From Citrobacter amalonaticus (GTDB taxonomy: Bacteria > Pseudomonadota > Gammaproteobacteria > Enterobacterales > Enterobacteriaceae), in contig JARDVN010000001.1 of the NCBI GenBank assembly GCA_028994555.1, forward strand, positions 2,108,001 to 2,172,000: DNA of 64,000 nt. Reading direction: 5' to 3'. Shown piece by piece: positions 39,130-50,058 of this stretch (positions are counted from its first letter, which is position 1; each line of letters opens with the position of its first letter). Made by a program: the position numbers and the translations under genes. The notes under the pieces were generated by a model. The model did not search any database and was not told where the DNA came from. It saw only the letters and a list, made by a program, of their open reading frames with translations.

Positions 39130-41136
39130 AAAGATGGAATATCGAAAGAATCTTTTTTTTTGGGGTTGAAGATTTATTTCGTGAGATCCAATTTGATGTT
39201 GGTAAAGTTAATATTATTACTGGAGCCTCGGGAACAGGTAAATCCGCAATAATAAAAGCAATTGATTATTGCTTGGGCTCTTCTTCGTGTGAATTACCCG
39301 CTTATATTAAGCGCCATTGTACCGTTGTGGGAGTTAGATGGTCAAAAGGGAAGGACCAGTTGATTGTGTGTCGCCAAATTCCTCCCGTTGGTAAAAAATC
39401 AAGTGATTGTATGTATATTACTTCGGGGCGAGAACTCTCTGTTCCAAAGAATATTAAAGAACTTGAGGGGCGTACTACAGTATCTGCAGCAAAAGCTATT
39501 TTAGAGCGAGCTTTTCAGATTGGCGACTTAAATAATGATTTAGACTCTAATCGTCAATATACAGAGAAAGCTACAGTTCGACATATAACACCATACATAT
39601 TTGTTACGAAGGAAGTTATAGATAGCGAAACAGTACTCCTTCATGGCTTGGACGATAATAAAAAAATCCCCAGCAATTATCTCAACTCTTCCTTATTTTT
39701 TAGGCGTAAGTTCAGAAGCTTCAGTCGTTGCTGAAAAACGTTTGCGCCAGCTTCGTAGAGTACTGGAAATTGAAAGTAGCAGAGTAGAAGCTCGCCGTTC
39801 AAAAGATGGGTTAGTAAAACAACGTTTAAGAGTTCTTTTAGCAGAAGCCCAAGAAATAGGATTGTTATCAGAGAGAGATTTATATGGTATTGATGAGCAT
39901 GAGCTTATTTTTTTATTAAAAAGCACCATGAATAACCCCATGGATACTTTAAATTATCCTGACGAGAATGAGCTTTCAGAGTTACATGATTATCGAAAAA
40001 ATATCCTACATGATCTCAATCGAACTAAACGTAAGAAACGTGCAATGTTCATGGCATTGAAAGAATCAAATGATTATCAATGTGCTATTAAAAAACAACA
40101 TGAGAAGTTAAGGATAGCTGAGTATTTGAACTTGTCAGAAATCCCTACAACATGTCCCATTTGCAACTCTGAAACTAAGAAAGGTGCAGAAGTTGCTCAA
40201 AAGATAAAACATTCACTTGAGGTTTTAAGTTCTGAAAATAGTGAGGTTGGGCGAATCAAACCTCATCTTAGCTTACAAATGGATGAACTATCTGAAGGTG
40301 AAATTAACCTTAGTTTAAAACTTAGAGAAGTTGATGCAGCAATTGAATCAAAATTATCTCAAATACAGAATGGAAAAAGACTAACTAGTTTAGCTCAAAT
40401 GCATGCTTATTTTCGTGGTAAAGCTAGTTTTTTCCTCGAGACACTCGATGATAGGTTATTACATTCTGCAAAAGACTTAAGTGGCTTGCAAGGTGAAATC
40501 AATAAGTTAGAGTCTGTTGTAGACCTAGATAACAGAAGGGTAAGGTTACAGAGAGCGGAGAACTTGATTTCTAACTTTTCTAATCAAGCATTTCAAATGC
40601 TACCGAGAGAAGAACCTTGTACTAATGCTGAAATATTATTCTCTTCCAGAGAGCCTAAAGTTAGTCTCGTAGAGAAAGGTCCTTATGGTTCTATTTTATC
40701 AATGGCTGATATTGGTTCTGATCAAAACTACTTAGCTGTTCACATAGCATTATCATTTGGTTTGCAGCGGTATTTTGCAAAAGAAGAACGTCCTATTCCT
40801 GGATTGTTAGTGTTAGATCAATTGAGCCGGCCATATTTTTCTAATTCGCCTAGTAAAATAAATATTAATTCTAATGCTCATGAAGAAGATGAATCAAATG
40901 GCGTAGATGAAACTCAAATAGACTCTAATGATGAAGACTTTAGGGCAATGAGAAAACATATTAATTTTCTCTTTGATGAGGTCAATAGAGAGGAAGGATT
41001 ACAGGTTATATTATTAGAGCACGCTTATTTTGTAGATGATGTTCGATATGTTGAAGCAACAAAACAACGTTGGACTAGAGAATCTGGGGAGGCCTTGATT
41101 CCTAAAAGCTGGAAACGTAGGGCAGACTATAAATAA
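39126..41136 (+). CDS. ABC-3C ATPase, DUF3732, Rad50-like (one homopolymer frame break)
   Basis: The mended protein is 669 residues. Walker A is [20 protein letters not shown] (residues 33-40), followed by a long coiled coil with a zinc-hook-like Cys pair ([13 protein letters not shown]) near residue 342. The C-terminal lobe has [19 protein letters not shown] in place of the signature and Walker [15 protein letters not shown] near 560. This layout is that of DUF3732 proteins. The break is in A39660-39666. Low G+C and lack of similarity to neighbours suggest recent transfer. Confidence 0.83.
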
Positions 41137-41482
41137 TAATGCAGAAAAGTGAGTTTATGCTTTACAGCCTTAAATAAGAGTGTGTAGTTTAAATTGGTTA
41201 CATGCTCTTTTTCTCTCTAATATTAATTTTTATTATGCTGAAGTTATCACTTGGAGTATCCGCCCTAGCAGTTTTACCCCACGCTTTCTTAGCTTAACCC
41301 TTCATTTTTAAATGATCTTTCGCCCAACTTTGGCCTGAAATCCTACTCCATTAAACAACTGAATTCCGGCATGATATGACTCTGTTCAGAGTTATATCGA
41401 TTCTCATATGCGTTTTATCGAATATATGTTTGATCTTATTTACTTACAGTGTATTATATTTTTTAGACATTCAGGAGGCTCA
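41137..41482. other. Region between ABC-3C and ars operons, 346 bp
   Basis: Contains no supported gene. Its right 80 bases carry the ars promoter and operator; the left part is AT-rich and has no clear terminator for the defence operon. Confidence 0.45.
41421..41457 (+). promoter_or_regulatory. ars promoter with ArsR-operator-like motif
   Basis: TTGATC (41430-41435) and TATTAT (41452-41457) are spaced by 16 bases, 26 bases before the arsR ATG. AATATATGTTTGA overlaps the -35 box and resembles the ATATATGTTTTTGA core of the E. coli ars operator that I remember. ArsR bound there would block RNA polymerase until arsenite releases it. Confidence 0.6.
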
Positions 41483-41833
41483 ATGACACTAACTTCCCTA
41501 CAGCTCTTCAAAAACCTTTCCGATGAGACTCGTTTGGGCATTGTGTTGCTGCTTAGAGAGATGGGAGAGCTGTGCGTGTGCGACCTTTGTACTGCGCTAG
41601 AACAGTCACAGCCCAAGATCTCCCGCCACCTGGCAATGCTCCGGGAAAGTGGTCTATTGCTGGATCGCAAGCAGGGCAAGTGGGTTCACTACCGCTTATC
41701 CCCGCATATTCCTTCCTGGGCTGCTCAGGTGATTGAGCAGGCCTGGTTAAGCCAACAGGACGACGTACAGGCCATCGCCCGTAAGCTGGCATCGGCAAAC
41801 TGCTCTGGTAGCGGTAAGGCTGTTTGCATCTAA
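41483..41833 (+). CDS. arsR: ArsR arsenite-responsive repressor
   Basis: A 116-residue SmtB/ArsR winged-helix repressor. The metal site is ELCVCDLCTALEQSQPKISR with the Cys-Val-Cys pair and third Cys of the E. coli type. LSDETRLGIVLLLREMGEL precedes it. The ATG at 41483 has AGGAGG six bases upstream; the longer frame from 41408 is unlikely. It is first gene of arsRDABC. Confidence 0.95.
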   Translation: MTLTSLQLFKNLSDETRLGIVLLLREMGELCVCDLCTALEQSQPKISRHLAMLRESGLLLDRKQGKWVHYRLSPHIPSWAAQVIEQAWLSQQDDVQAIARKLASANCSGSGKAVCI

Positions 41834-41847
41834 AAAATTTGCCTGAA

Positions 41848-41860
41848 CATATATGTTTTT
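41848..41860 (+). promoter_or_regulatory. Second ArsR-operator-like motif between arsR and arsD
   Basis: CATATATGTTTTT lies in the 47-base gap between arsR and arsD and matches the E. coli ars operator core more closely than the copy at the main promoter. ArsR or ArsD could bind here to adjust arsDABC. Confidence 0.45.
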
Positions 41861-41880
41861 CCAAATGTGAGGTATTCAGA

Positions 41881-42243
41881 ATGAAGACGTTAACGGTGTT
41901 TGACCCGGCAATGTGCTGCAGTACCGGCGTATGTGGCTCAGATGTCGATCAGGTTCTGGTTGATTTTTCTGCTGATGTGCAGTGGCTGAAAGGACGTGGT
42001 GGACAGGTTGAACGTTACAACCTGGCGCAGCAGCCCATGAGCTTTGTGCAGAATGAGAAAGCGAAAGCATTCCTCGAAGCATCTGGAGCAGAAGGTCTTC
42101 CGCTACTGCTGTTGGACGGTGAAACGGTGATGGCAGGGCGATACCCAAAACGTGCTGAGCTGGCTCGCTGGTTCGGTATTCCGCTGGAGAAGGTAGGGTT
42201 AGCTCCCACCAGCTGCTGTGGTGGTAATACTTCCTGTTGCTGA
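41881..42243 (+). CDS. arsD: ArsD arsenic metallochaperone
   Basis: A 120-residue ArsD with all three vicinal Cys sets: DPAMCCSTGVCGSDVDQVLV (C12, C13, C18), TSCCGGNTSCC at the end (C112-C113, C119-C120). It receives As(III) from small thiols and hands it to the ArsA ATPase, and weakly represses the operon. Spacing to arsA is 17 bases. Confidence 0.95.
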   Translation: MKTLTVFDPAMCCSTGVCGSDVDQVLVDFSADVQWLKGRGGQVERYNLAQQPMSFVQNEKAKAFLEASGAEGLPLLLLDGETVMAGRYPKRAELARWFGIPLEKVGLAPTSCCGGNTSCC

Positions 42244-42260
42244 ATATGTCAGGAGGACAT

Positions 42261-44012
42261 ATGAAATTCTTACAGAATATCCCACCTTACCTGTTTTTTA
42301 CCGGTAAGGGAGGTGTAGGTAAAACTTCTATTTCCTGCGCGACGGCAATCCGCCTTGCTGAACAGGGTAAGCGGGTTTTGCTGGTCAGTACCGATCCGGC
42401 CTCCAATGTCGGTCAGGTGTTCGATCAGGCTATCGGTAATACCATTCGCCCTGTGACGGCAGTTCCTGGGCTTTCTGCTCTGGAGATTGACCCGCAGGAA
42501 GCCGCCCAGCAATACCGCGCCAGAATCGTTGATCCTATCAAAGGTCTTCTGCCTGATGACGTTGTTAACAGTATCAGCGAGCAGCTTTCAGGAGCCTGTA
42601 CCACTGAGATTGCGGCGTTTGATGAGTTCACCGGCTTATTGACAGACGCTTCCCTGCTGACCCGTTTCGATCACATCATTTTTGATACAGCGCCGACGGG
42701 CCACACGATTCGCCTTCTCCAGCTTCCCGGTGCCTGGAGTAGCTTCATTGAAAGTAATCCAGATGGTGCTTCCTGTCTTGGCCCAATGGCCGGGCTGGAA
42801 AAGCAGCGTGAGCAGTATGCTCATGCAGTAGAGGCGTTGTCCGATCCTGAACGTACCCGCCTGGTTCTGGTTGCACGACTGCAAAAATCTACGCTGCAGG
42901 AAGTCGCCCGCACCCATGAAGAACTGGCTGCAATTGGCCTGAAAAATCAGTACCTGGTTATTAATGGTGTGCTGCCTAAAACCGAAGCTGAACATGACGC
43001 CCTGGCCGCTGCGATATGGCAACGTGAGCAGGAGGTACTGGCAAATCTTCCTGCCGGTTTATCTGAGCTACCGACAGATACCCTATTACTACAGCCAGTC
43101 AATATGGTTGGTGTTTCAGCCTTGAAGGGACTGCTGGATACCGGTTCTGAGGCATTACCGCTCCCGGTAACGAACATCCAGTACACGCCTGAAAACTTAT
43201 CGCTCTCTGACCTGGTCGATGATATCGCTCGCAGTGAGCACGGCCTGATTATGTTGATGGGCAAAGGTGGCGTAGGTAAAACCACGATGGCAGCGGCTAT
43301 CGCCGTCAGGCTGGCAGACATGGGATTTGACGTGCATCTCACGACCTCTGATCCTGCTGCGCACCTGAGTACAACGCTGAACGGCAGCCTCAAAAACCTT
43401 CAGGTCAGCCGAATCAACCCTCACGATGAAACCGAACGTTATCGCCAGCATGTCCTTGAGACGAAGGGAAGAGATCTAGACGAAGCAGGGAAACGGCTGC
43501 TCGAAGAGGATTTACGTTCTCCTTGCACGGAAGAGATTGCGGTGTTCCAGGCGTTCTCACGCGTAATCCGTGAAGCAGGCAAACGGTTTGTGGTCATGGA
43601 TACGGCACCTACCGGGCATACGCTATTACTGCTTGATGCTACCGGGGCTTATCACCGTGAGATTGCCAAGAAGATGGGGGATAAAGGTCATTTTACCACT
43701 CCGATGATGCAGCTTCAGGACCCGGAACGCACCAAAGTCCTGCTGGTCACTCTGCCTGAAACCACACCGGTACTGGAAGCGGCAAGCCTACAGGCTGACC
43801 TTGAAAGAGCGGGGATTCATCCGTGGGGCTGGATTATCAATAACAGCCTTTCCATTGCGGATACGCGTTCTCCGTTGCTTTGCCAGCGCGCCCGGCAGGA
43901 ACGGCCTCAGATTGAGGCTGTTAAGAATCAGCACGCTGAGCGCATAGCGCTTGTTCCGGTGCTGGCGTCAGAGCCCGCCGGTATTAAAAAGCTCAGAGAG
44001 TTGATGAGTTAA
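42261..44012 (+). CDS. arsA: ArsA arsenite-transporting ATPase
   Basis: A 583-residue ATPase with two homologous halves. A1 has [20 protein letters not shown] and A2 has [20 protein letters not shown]. Each half has a DTAPTGHT signal-transduction motif ([36 protein letters not shown]). Metal-site Cys lie in [15 protein letters not shown] and [15 protein letters not shown]. The ATG at 42261 follows AGGAGG and gives the standard length. It powers ArsB. Confidence 0.96.
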   Translation: MKFLQNIPPYLFFTGKGGVGKTSISCATAIRLAEQGKRVLLVSTDPASNVGQVFDQAIGNTIRPVTAVPGLSALEIDPQEAAQQYRARIVDPIKGLLPDDVVNSISEQLSGACTTEIAAFDEFTGLLTDASLLTRFDHIIFDTAPTGHTIRLLQLPGAWSSFIESNPDGASCLGPMAGLEKQREQYAHAVEALSDPERTRLVLVARLQKSTLQEVARTHEELAAIGLKNQYLVINGVLPKTEAEHDALAAAIWQREQEVLANLPAGLSELPTDTLLLQPVNMVGVSALKGLLDTGSEALPLPVTNIQYTPENLSLSDLVDDIARSEHGLIMLMGKGGVGKTTMAAAIAVRLADMGFDVHLTTSDPAAHLSTTLNGSLKNLQVSRINPHDETERYRQHVLETKGRDLDEAGKRLLEEDLRSPCTEEIAVFQAFSRVIREAGKRFVVMDTAPTGHTLLLLDATGAYHREIAKKMGDKGHFTTPMMQLQDPERTKVLLVTLPETTPVLEAASLQADLERAGIHPWGWIINNSLSIADTRSPLLCQRARQERPQIEAVKNQHAERIALVPVLASEPAGIKKLRELMS

Positions 44013-44059
44013 TTTTTTTGCATATACAGGGCGGCAAAGTCGCCCTGTCAGGAGGTTTT

Positions 44060-45349
44060 ATGTTACTGGCAGGCGCTATTTTTGTCCTGACCATTGTTTT
44101 GGTTATCTGGCAACCAAAGGGATTAGGGATCGGCTGGAGTGCAATGCTGGGCGCGGGACTGGCTCTGATATCTGGCGTTGTGCATGTGGGCGATATTCCG
44201 GTGGTGTGGAATATCGTCTGGAACGCGACGGCGACCTTTATTGCCGTGATTATTATCAGCCTGCTGCTTGATGAATCAGGCTTTTTCGAATGGGCGGCAT
44301 TGCATGTTTCGCGCTGGGGTAACGGTCGTGGCCGTTTGCTCTTTACGTATATCGTTCTGCTCGGTGCAGCGGTGGCGGCACTGTTTGCCAACGATGGTGC
44401 GGCACTTATTCTGACGCCGATAGTCATCGCCATGCTACTGGCATTAGGGTTCAGCAAAGGCACGACACTGGCATTCGTCATGGCTGCCGGGTTTATTGCC
44501 GATACAGCCAGCCTGCCGCTTATCGTGTCGAACCTGGTGAATATCGTCTCGGCGGACTTCTTTGGTCTGGGATTCACCGAATATGCGTCGGTAATGGTGC
44601 CGGTGGATATTGCAGCCATTGCTGCCACGCTGGTTATGCTGCATCTGTTCTTCCGCAAGGATATTCCGCCGACTTACGATCTGGCTCTCCTTAAGACACC
44701 GACAAAAGCAATAAAAGATCCTGCTACGTTCCGCACCGGCTGGATAGTTTTGATTCTTCTGCTGGTTGGTTTTTTCGTCCTCGAGCCGCTCGGGATTCCT
44801 GTAAGCGCAATTGCTGCAGTTGGGGCGGTAATACTGTTTACCGTGGCGAAACGAGGCCATGCCATTAACACCGGCAAAGTGCTACGTGGCGCACCCTGGC
44901 AGATCGTCATCTTCTCATTGGGGATGTACCTAGTGGTCTACGGTCTGCGCAACGCCGGGCTAACCGAATACCTTTCAGGTGTGCTGAACGTACTGGCGGA
45001 TAGAGGACTCTGGGCTGCGACGCTGGGTACTGGGTTCCTGACGGCTTTCCTGTCTTCCATCATGAACAACATGCCTACCGTGCTGGTTGGCGCTCTTTCT
45101 ATTGATGGAAGCACTGCAACTGGCGTTATTAAAGAGGCAATGATCTACGCCAACGTGATTGGCTGCGATCTGGGCCCGAAAATTACACCTATTGGTAGCC
45201 TGGCAACGCTGCTCTGGCTGCATGTACTTTCACAGAAGAATATGACCATCACCTGGGGATACTATTTCCGCACCGGGATCGTCATGACTCTGCCTGTGCT
45301 GTTTGTAACGCTGGCCGCGCTGGCGCTACGTCTCTCTTTCACTTTGTAA
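44060..45349 (+). CDS. arsB: ArsB arsenite/antimonite efflux pump
   Basis: A 429-residue inner-membrane protein with about 12 helices, typical of Ars[21 protein letters not shown] at the start, [20 protein letters not shown] in the middle and [18 protein letters not shown] near the end. I chose the ATG at 44060, preceded by AGGAGG. It exchanges As(OH)3 for protons and, with ArsA, forms the pump. Confidence 0.96.
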   Translation: MLLAGAIFVLTIVLVIWQPKGLGIGWSAMLGAGLALISGVVHVGDIPVVWNIVWNATATFIAVIIISLLLDESGFFEWAALHVSRWGNGRGRLLFTYIVLLGAAVAALFANDGAALILTPIVIAMLLALGFSKGTTLAFVMAAGFIADTASLPLIVSNLVNIVSADFFGLGFTEYASVMVPVDIAAIAATLVMLHLFFRKDIPPTYDLALLKTPTKAIKDPATFRTGWIVLILLLVGFFVLEPLGIPVSAIAAVGAVILFTVAKRGHAINTGKVLRGAPWQIVIFSLGMYLVVYGLRNAGLTEYLSGVLNVLADRGLWAATLGTGFLTAFLSSIMNNMPTVLVGALSIDGSTATGVIKEAMIYANVIGCDLGPKITPIGSLATLLWLHVLSQKNMTITWGYYFRTGIVMTLPVLFVTLAALALRLSFTL

Positions 45350-45361
45350 TGAGATACTGAT

Positions 45362-45787
45362 ATGAGCAACATCACCATTTATCACAACCCGGCCTGCGGC
45401 ACGTCGCGTAATACGCTGGAGTTGATCCGCAACAGCGGTAATGAGCCGACCGTTATTCTTTACCTTGAGACTCCACCTTCACGCGATGAGCTGGTCAAAC
45501 TCATTGCGGATATGGGCATTTCCGTCCGTGCTTTGCTGCGTAAGAACGTCGAGCCGTATGAGGAACTGGGTCTTGCAGAAGATAAATTTACTGACGACCA
45601 GCTCATTGACTTTATGCTGCAGCATCCGATTCTGATCAACCGTCCGATCGTAGTGACGCCACTGGGAACTAAACTTTGCCGTCCTTCCGAGGTCGTTCTG
45701 GATATCCTTCCAGATGCTCAGAAAGCAGCTTTCACCAAAGAAGACGGTGAAAAAGTCGTTGATGATGCAGGTAAAAGACTGAAATAA
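45362..45787 (+). CDS. arsC: ArsC glutaredoxin-linked arsenate reductase
   Basis: A 141-residue ArsC of the R773 type. The catalytic Cys is in YHNPACGTSRNTLELIRN; conserved Arg residues lie in FMLQHPILINRPIVVTPLGT and KLCRPSEVVLDILP. It reduces arsenate to arsenite for export. Last gene of the operon, ending at a strong terminator. Confidence 0.96.
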   Translation: MSNITIYHNPACGTSRNTLELIRNSGNEPTVILYLETPPSRDELVKLIADMGISVRALLRKNVEPYEELGLAEDKFTDDQLIDFMLQHPILINRPIVVTPLGTKLCRPSEVVLDILPDAQKAAFTKEDGEKVVDDAGKRLK

Positions 45788-45791
45788 AGAT

Positions 45792-45818
45792 GAAGGGGGC
45801 ATTTGCCCCCCTTCATTG
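45792..45818 (+). terminator. ars operon terminator, possibly bidirectional
   Basis: GAAGGGGGC and GCCCCCCTTC form a 9-bp stem with four-base loop, followed by ATTGTT. The C run has one base more than the G run, matching the insertion pattern seen in coding runs. It also lies directly after the stop of the opposing ArsA fragment, so it may serve both strands. Confidence 0.75.
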
Positions 45819-46556
45819 TTACTTCGCCATTTCTTCCAGCAGGTCAATACCAACCGGCTCTTCGCTCTGTAGCGCTGTTAATGCAATACGCTTTGCATAC
45901 TGCTCTTCCACATCAGAGATGAGAGGTAACTCGCGGTTCGCCCTGGTCTTCAGGAAAAGTGAAGACGGTTCAGCTGCCGCCAGGCTGTTATTAACAACCC
46001 ATGCCCACGGCCCGATGCCAGCGCGACGCAGATCCTGCTGCAGGTTTGCTGCTTCCAGTACAGGTGTCGTTTCGGCAAGCGTCACGATAATCACCTTCGT
46101 CTTCTCCGGGTCCTGCAATTGCATCATTGGCGTCATCACATGGTCATGTGTTTGCCCCATCTGGCGCACCATTTCCCGGTGATAGGCTCCAGTCGCATCC
46201 AGTAGCAGAAGTGTGTGACCCGTTGGCGCGGTGTCCATAATGACAAAATGGTCGTCGGCCTCTTTGATGATCCGTGAGAATGTCTGGAAGACAGCAATCT
46301 CTTCAGTGCATGGCGAGCGGAGGTCTTCCTCCAGCACCGCCAGCCCTTCCGCATCTAACCCTTTGCCCTGATTTTCCAGAACAAAACGACGATAGTGCTC
46401 TGTCTCTACCTTCGGGTCGATACGGCTGACCTGAAGATTGGGCAGCGAGCCATCCAGGGGAACACCACACCAGCGATCGTATGGCGCAGTCTGCACCGTT
46501 CTGGCACCTGTCAGACGACCATTACCGTCGAGAGCGAGAAAGGATTTGACGAACAT
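45819..46556 (-). pseudogene. Truncated ArsA (C-terminal half of A2 domain)
   Basis: A 245-codon frame whose residues about 38-245 align with the last third of ArsA ([60 protein letters not shown]). Both P-loops and the whole A1 half are missing. The first 37 residues (FVKSFLALDGNGRLTGARTV) are unrelated to ArsA. It differs from the intact arsA throughout, so it came from another ars operon. It probably cannot hydrolyse ATP. Confidence 0.85.
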
Positions 46557-46799
46557 ATTCTAGGCTCCAGCCAACCAACACGCAGGCATAAGCCGTCCCT
46601 GAAGGGCAGACAAAAGCCATGCGGTTGAAAGGTTTAAAGGGTTTGAGAGGGTGATAGTGCTGCGGTTGTCACACTATAGAGTTCTGGCGTAAAAAAAGTC
46701 AGACATCTCGGCATTTATCAACTCGTCCAACGCTCCTCTGAAATTTGCGGGATCGGTTTAGTTTCAGGTGGGGGCGCTGAGGCCCCCGATTTATCTTAC

Positions 46800-47192
46800 T
46801 CAGGATTGTGCGGTGTAATAGACGAAAGCCAGCTTGTTGCCATCGGGATCTCTAACATAAGCGCTGTAGAAACCTTCGCCGTAATGCGGGCGCAGGCCAG
46901 GTGCTCCCTCGTCCGTGCCGCCCTGGTTTAAAGCGAGCGCGTGAAGCTGCTGGATATGTTCGGCAGAGCGGGCAATCAGGGCGACCATCACACCATTTCC
47001 GGTCGTGGCATCCTGTTTATCAAAAGGTCTGCCGATACCCAGTGCCGTCGTGTTATTACCGTTGAAAACGCCCCACCATGCGACGTCCTCATTCCTGCCG
47101 CCACGGGGATACCCCAGCATATCCATCAGCGGATCGTAGAATGTAATGGCGCGTGGCAGGTCGTTGGTTCCAAGCATAATGTAAGAAAACAT
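46800..47192 (-). CDS. VOC-superfamily (glyoxalase-like) protein, copy 1
   Basis: A 130-residue vicinal-oxygen-chelate protein: MFSYIMLGTNDLPRAITFYD at the start and YVRDPDGNKLAFVYY at the end form paired beta-alpha-beta-beta-beta units. Metal ligands are not complete enough to name a reaction. GGAGA lies before the ATG. A paralogue with about 60 percent visible identity lies at 50203-50595. It is followed upstream by a zinc-ribbon gene in the same direction. Confidence 0.85.
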   Translation of the reverse strand: MFSYIMLGTNDLPRAITFYDPLMDMLGYPRGGRNEDVAWWGVFNGNNTTALGIGRPFDKQDATTGNGVMVALIARSAEHIQQLHALALNQGGTDEGAPGLRPHYGEGFYSAYVRDPDGNKLAFVYYTAQS

Positions 47193-47240
47193 GGGCTCTC
47201 CTTAATGGATTCAGGGGGGAGTGACTATAATCAGCTCAAA

Positions 47241-47492
47241 TCACTCGTCCGCTTTATGAGCCCAGGCGGGCATTGCCGTCAGATAACGTTTTGCCCGCTT
47301 CTGTGCTTCTTCCGGGCCGACTTTTTGCCAGGAATCAAGGAAGCTGGCTAAGCCTGATACCGCTTCTTCCCAGGGTTTAAGATTGCCGTTGCTGTCGCAG
47401 CAGTACGCGCAATATTTATCACTGGCACTGTGTGCATCGGGTGCCGACATCGGCATTCCGCAAGCCTGACAGAACTGTTCATGTTGTGACAT
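47241..47492 (-). CDS. Zinc-ribbon protein
   Basis: An 83-residue protein with paired Cys (FCQACGMPM; KYCAYCCDSNGN) as in the putative zinc-ribbon family often found beside VOC or AraC genes. The C-terminal half is helical (EAQKRAKRYLTAMPAWAH). An AAGGAG site lies upstream. It reads toward VOC copy 1, 48 bases away, and probably forms an operon with it. A decayed copy of its start occurs near 50820-50869, again beside a VOC gene. Confidence 0.8.
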   Translation of the reverse strand: MSQHEQFCQACGMPMSAPDAHSASDKYCAYCCDSNGNLKPWEEAVSGLASFLDSWQKVGPEEAQKRAKRYLTAMPAWAHKADE

Positions 47493-47619
47493 ATGATGCT
47501 CCTTATGATGACATCCTGATTAATAAACATACTGAATATGTATTGTGCAGGTGATGCATCAGATCAAAGCAAAGGCGAAGCTCCCGGTATCTCCAGTCAG
47601 AAATACCGGGAACCTGTTC

Positions 47620-48366
47620 TTACCTGGCGATGAGCGCGAACACGCCCCAGCCAAAGTATTCCCGCGCGTACGTTACGTGGCGTTTCGGCGAGATGTTTAG
47701 CTCGGCCCTGACTTCGGCGGCGAAGTCGTCGTCAGGATTGGCGTCCAGCCAGCGGCGCATGGTCAGCCATTTCGCAGCTTCATATCGGTCCCAGCCCTCC
47801 TGGTCTGCCAGCACCATTTCCACTACGTCGTAGCCGAGTTTATCGAATGCACTCACAAGTCCTGGCAGCGTCAGGAAATCGCTTGTCGAGCTGACGCCGC
47901 AGGCCTGGGCTATCTCGTCCGTTGCCGGAAGCTGACGCCAGTAAGGTTCACCGATGAGCATGATCCCGCCCGGTTTAAGGCTCTGCGCCAGCAGTTCGAC
48001 TGTCCCGGCAAAGCCTCCGGCAATCCGGGTCGCGCCGACGCAGGCTGCTACGTCACATTTTTCATTGGCGACGTAACCCGCCGCATCATTATGAATAAAA
48101 TGTACGCGTTCGCTGACGCCGAGTTCTTCCGCGCGGTGTATGGCCTGCGCGGTGAAGAGCGAACTCATGTCGATGCCAGTCCCCGTAATGCCATGATCCC
48201 GGGCCCAGGTGCAGAGCATCTCGCCCGAGCCGCTGCCGAGGTCCAGAATGCGGGTCTCCGGTTTCATACGCAGCACACGACCCAGCGTGGCGTACTTCTC
48301 TTCGGTGAACGGGTTATGGATGCGGTGTTCACTTTCGCTGATGGTAAAAATACGTGGGATATCCAT
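47620..48366 (-). CDS. Class I SAM-dependent methyltransferase
   Basis: A 248-residue Rossmann methyltransferase: motif I ILDLGSGSGEMLCTWARDHG, acidic loop GIDMSSLF, motif II DVAACVGATRIAGGF, motif III SLKPGGIMLIGEPYWR. Family members act on small molecules. It lies near an ars operon, but the Cys triad needed for arsenite methylation (ArsM) is absent, so an ArsM role is not supported. Confidence 0.85.
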   Translation of the reverse strand: MDIPRIFTISESEHRIHNPFTEEKYATLGRVLRMKPETRILDLGSGSGEMLCTWARDHGITGTGIDMSSLFTAQAIHRAEELGVSERVHFIHNDAAGYVANEKCDVAACVGATRIAGGFAGTVELLAQSLKPGGIMLIGEPYWRQLPATDEIAQACGVSSTSDFLTLPGLVSAFDKLGYDVVEMVLADQEGWDRYEAAKWLTMRRWLDANPDDDFAAEVRAELNISPKRHVTYAREYFGWGVFALIAR

Positions 48367-48418
48367 TATTTAATTCCTGTTATTGGGTTAAGCACCAAAA
48401 AAGGGCACAACAAGATTG

Positions 48419-48972
48419 TTATTCACGCCAGTGCTCCGGTTTCATCAGGGCCTGCGCGCACTGGATGTGGCCGGTCACGTTCATGGGCTGAGCGGTGAGT
48501 GATTGCATCATCCAGCAGGCTTTGTGCTCCCCCCGGGATGGGATAAGGTGCCGGATAGCCTTTGTCTCCGGCACAGGGTTCGAACCCATGTCTGGGGTAA
48601 TAGGTGGCGTGGCCGAGCACAAATACTGTCTGGCAGCCCATCAACCTCAGGTGCTCGATGCCAGTGCGTATCAACCGTCGTCCCACGCCCATCCCCCTGG
48701 TATTCCGGTATGACTGCCAGGGGAGCGAGGATATGCATCAGCGGTGAATCCATTTCCCCTTTGAAGGTTGCCCGGGTAAATAAAATATGCCCGACGGCTT
48801 TGCCTTCATGTCGGGCCAGCAGCGATAACGCAGGGCGCGCGCTTTCATCCTCAAGTAAAGAGGCCGTTAAATCGGCTTCTTTGCTGAAGCCAAATGCGCG
48901 GGTTTCGACTTCCCGGATATCACTGGCATCACTTTCATCTGTGATTTGAAAAGTGAAGTGGTGTGCTGTCAT
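48419..48972 (-). CDS. yjhQ: YjhQ-like GNAT acetyltransferase (two homopolymer frame breaks)
   Basis: The mended protein is 183 residues. ITDESDASDIREVETRAFGF starts the GNAT fold; the acetyl-CoA loop is PEYQGMGVGRRLIRTGIEHL; YYPRHGFEPCAGDKGY and KACWMMQSLTAQPM follow. It matches the E. coli YjhQ that I remember. Breaks lie in C48693-48697 and C48529-48534. It starts 11 bases after yjhX. In E. coli, YjhQ has been proposed as the antitoxin partner of YjhX. Confidence 0.85.
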
Positions 48973-48983
48973 AGAAACTCTCC

Positions 48984-49617
<634 letters not shown>

Positions 49618-50058
49618 TCACCCATCTTCGATGCCTGAAAAGTTGAAGCCAATCCTGATAAGTAATTTTATTGAAAGGGTATTTTCCGGATCCACACCGG
49701 CTTTGATGAGTGAAAAACCGTTCTCTTTTATCCAGTCGATCGTGGCGGTAATTGCTTCAATTGCATATCCCTGGCGAGCATAAGCGGGACTGATGGTATA
49801 GCCGAGCCAAAACACATCGCATTGCTGACGTAAATAAATATCACCAATCAAAACCTGCGTCAGCTTGTTGACAATGGCCAATTGAATACCGCGAGCAAGT
49901 GTAAGAACTCCCAGCAACTCTGCTTCATAGTCCTCTTTTGTTAGCCCCTTAAATCCCTGATATTTCATCCACTCAGCATCATTACGATACACCATAAAAC
50001 TATCAATTTCGTGTGACTGAAATGGTCGAATGATGCATCTTGACGATATTATTTGCAT
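49618..50058 (-). CDS. GNAT acetyltransferase, RimJ/RimL type
   Basis: A 146-residue GNAT protein: RCIIRPFQSHEIDSFMVYRN at the start, GYTISPAYARQGYAIEAITA for the acetyl-CoA loop, and FSLIKAGVDPENTLSIKLLI with the family end GFNFSG. Substrate unknown. It stands alone on the minus strand between yjhX and VOC copy 2. Confidence 0.82.
   Translation of the reverse strand: MQIISSRCIIRPFQSHEIDSFMVYRNDAEWMKYQGFKGLTKEDYEAELLGVLTLARGIQLAIVNKLTQVLIGDIYLRQQCDVFWLGYTISPAYARQGYAIEAITATIDWIKENGFSLIKAGVDPENTLSIKLLIRIGFNFSGIEDG

Noticed and set aside
37990..39670. Programmed frameshifting in the ABC-3C genes
   Set aside because: The A8 and A7 runs look slippery, but the same one-base excess occurs in G, C, T and A runs of about 20 genes, so a technical cause is far more likely.
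43993..44658. 221-residue frame antisense to arsB
   Set aside because: A shadow of the high-quality arsB frame with Ser/Thr/Pro-rich, low-complexity sequence.
47620..48366. Arsenite methyltransferase ArsM
   Set aside because: It is a SAM methyltransferase near ars genes, but the conserved Cys residues of ArsM are not present.
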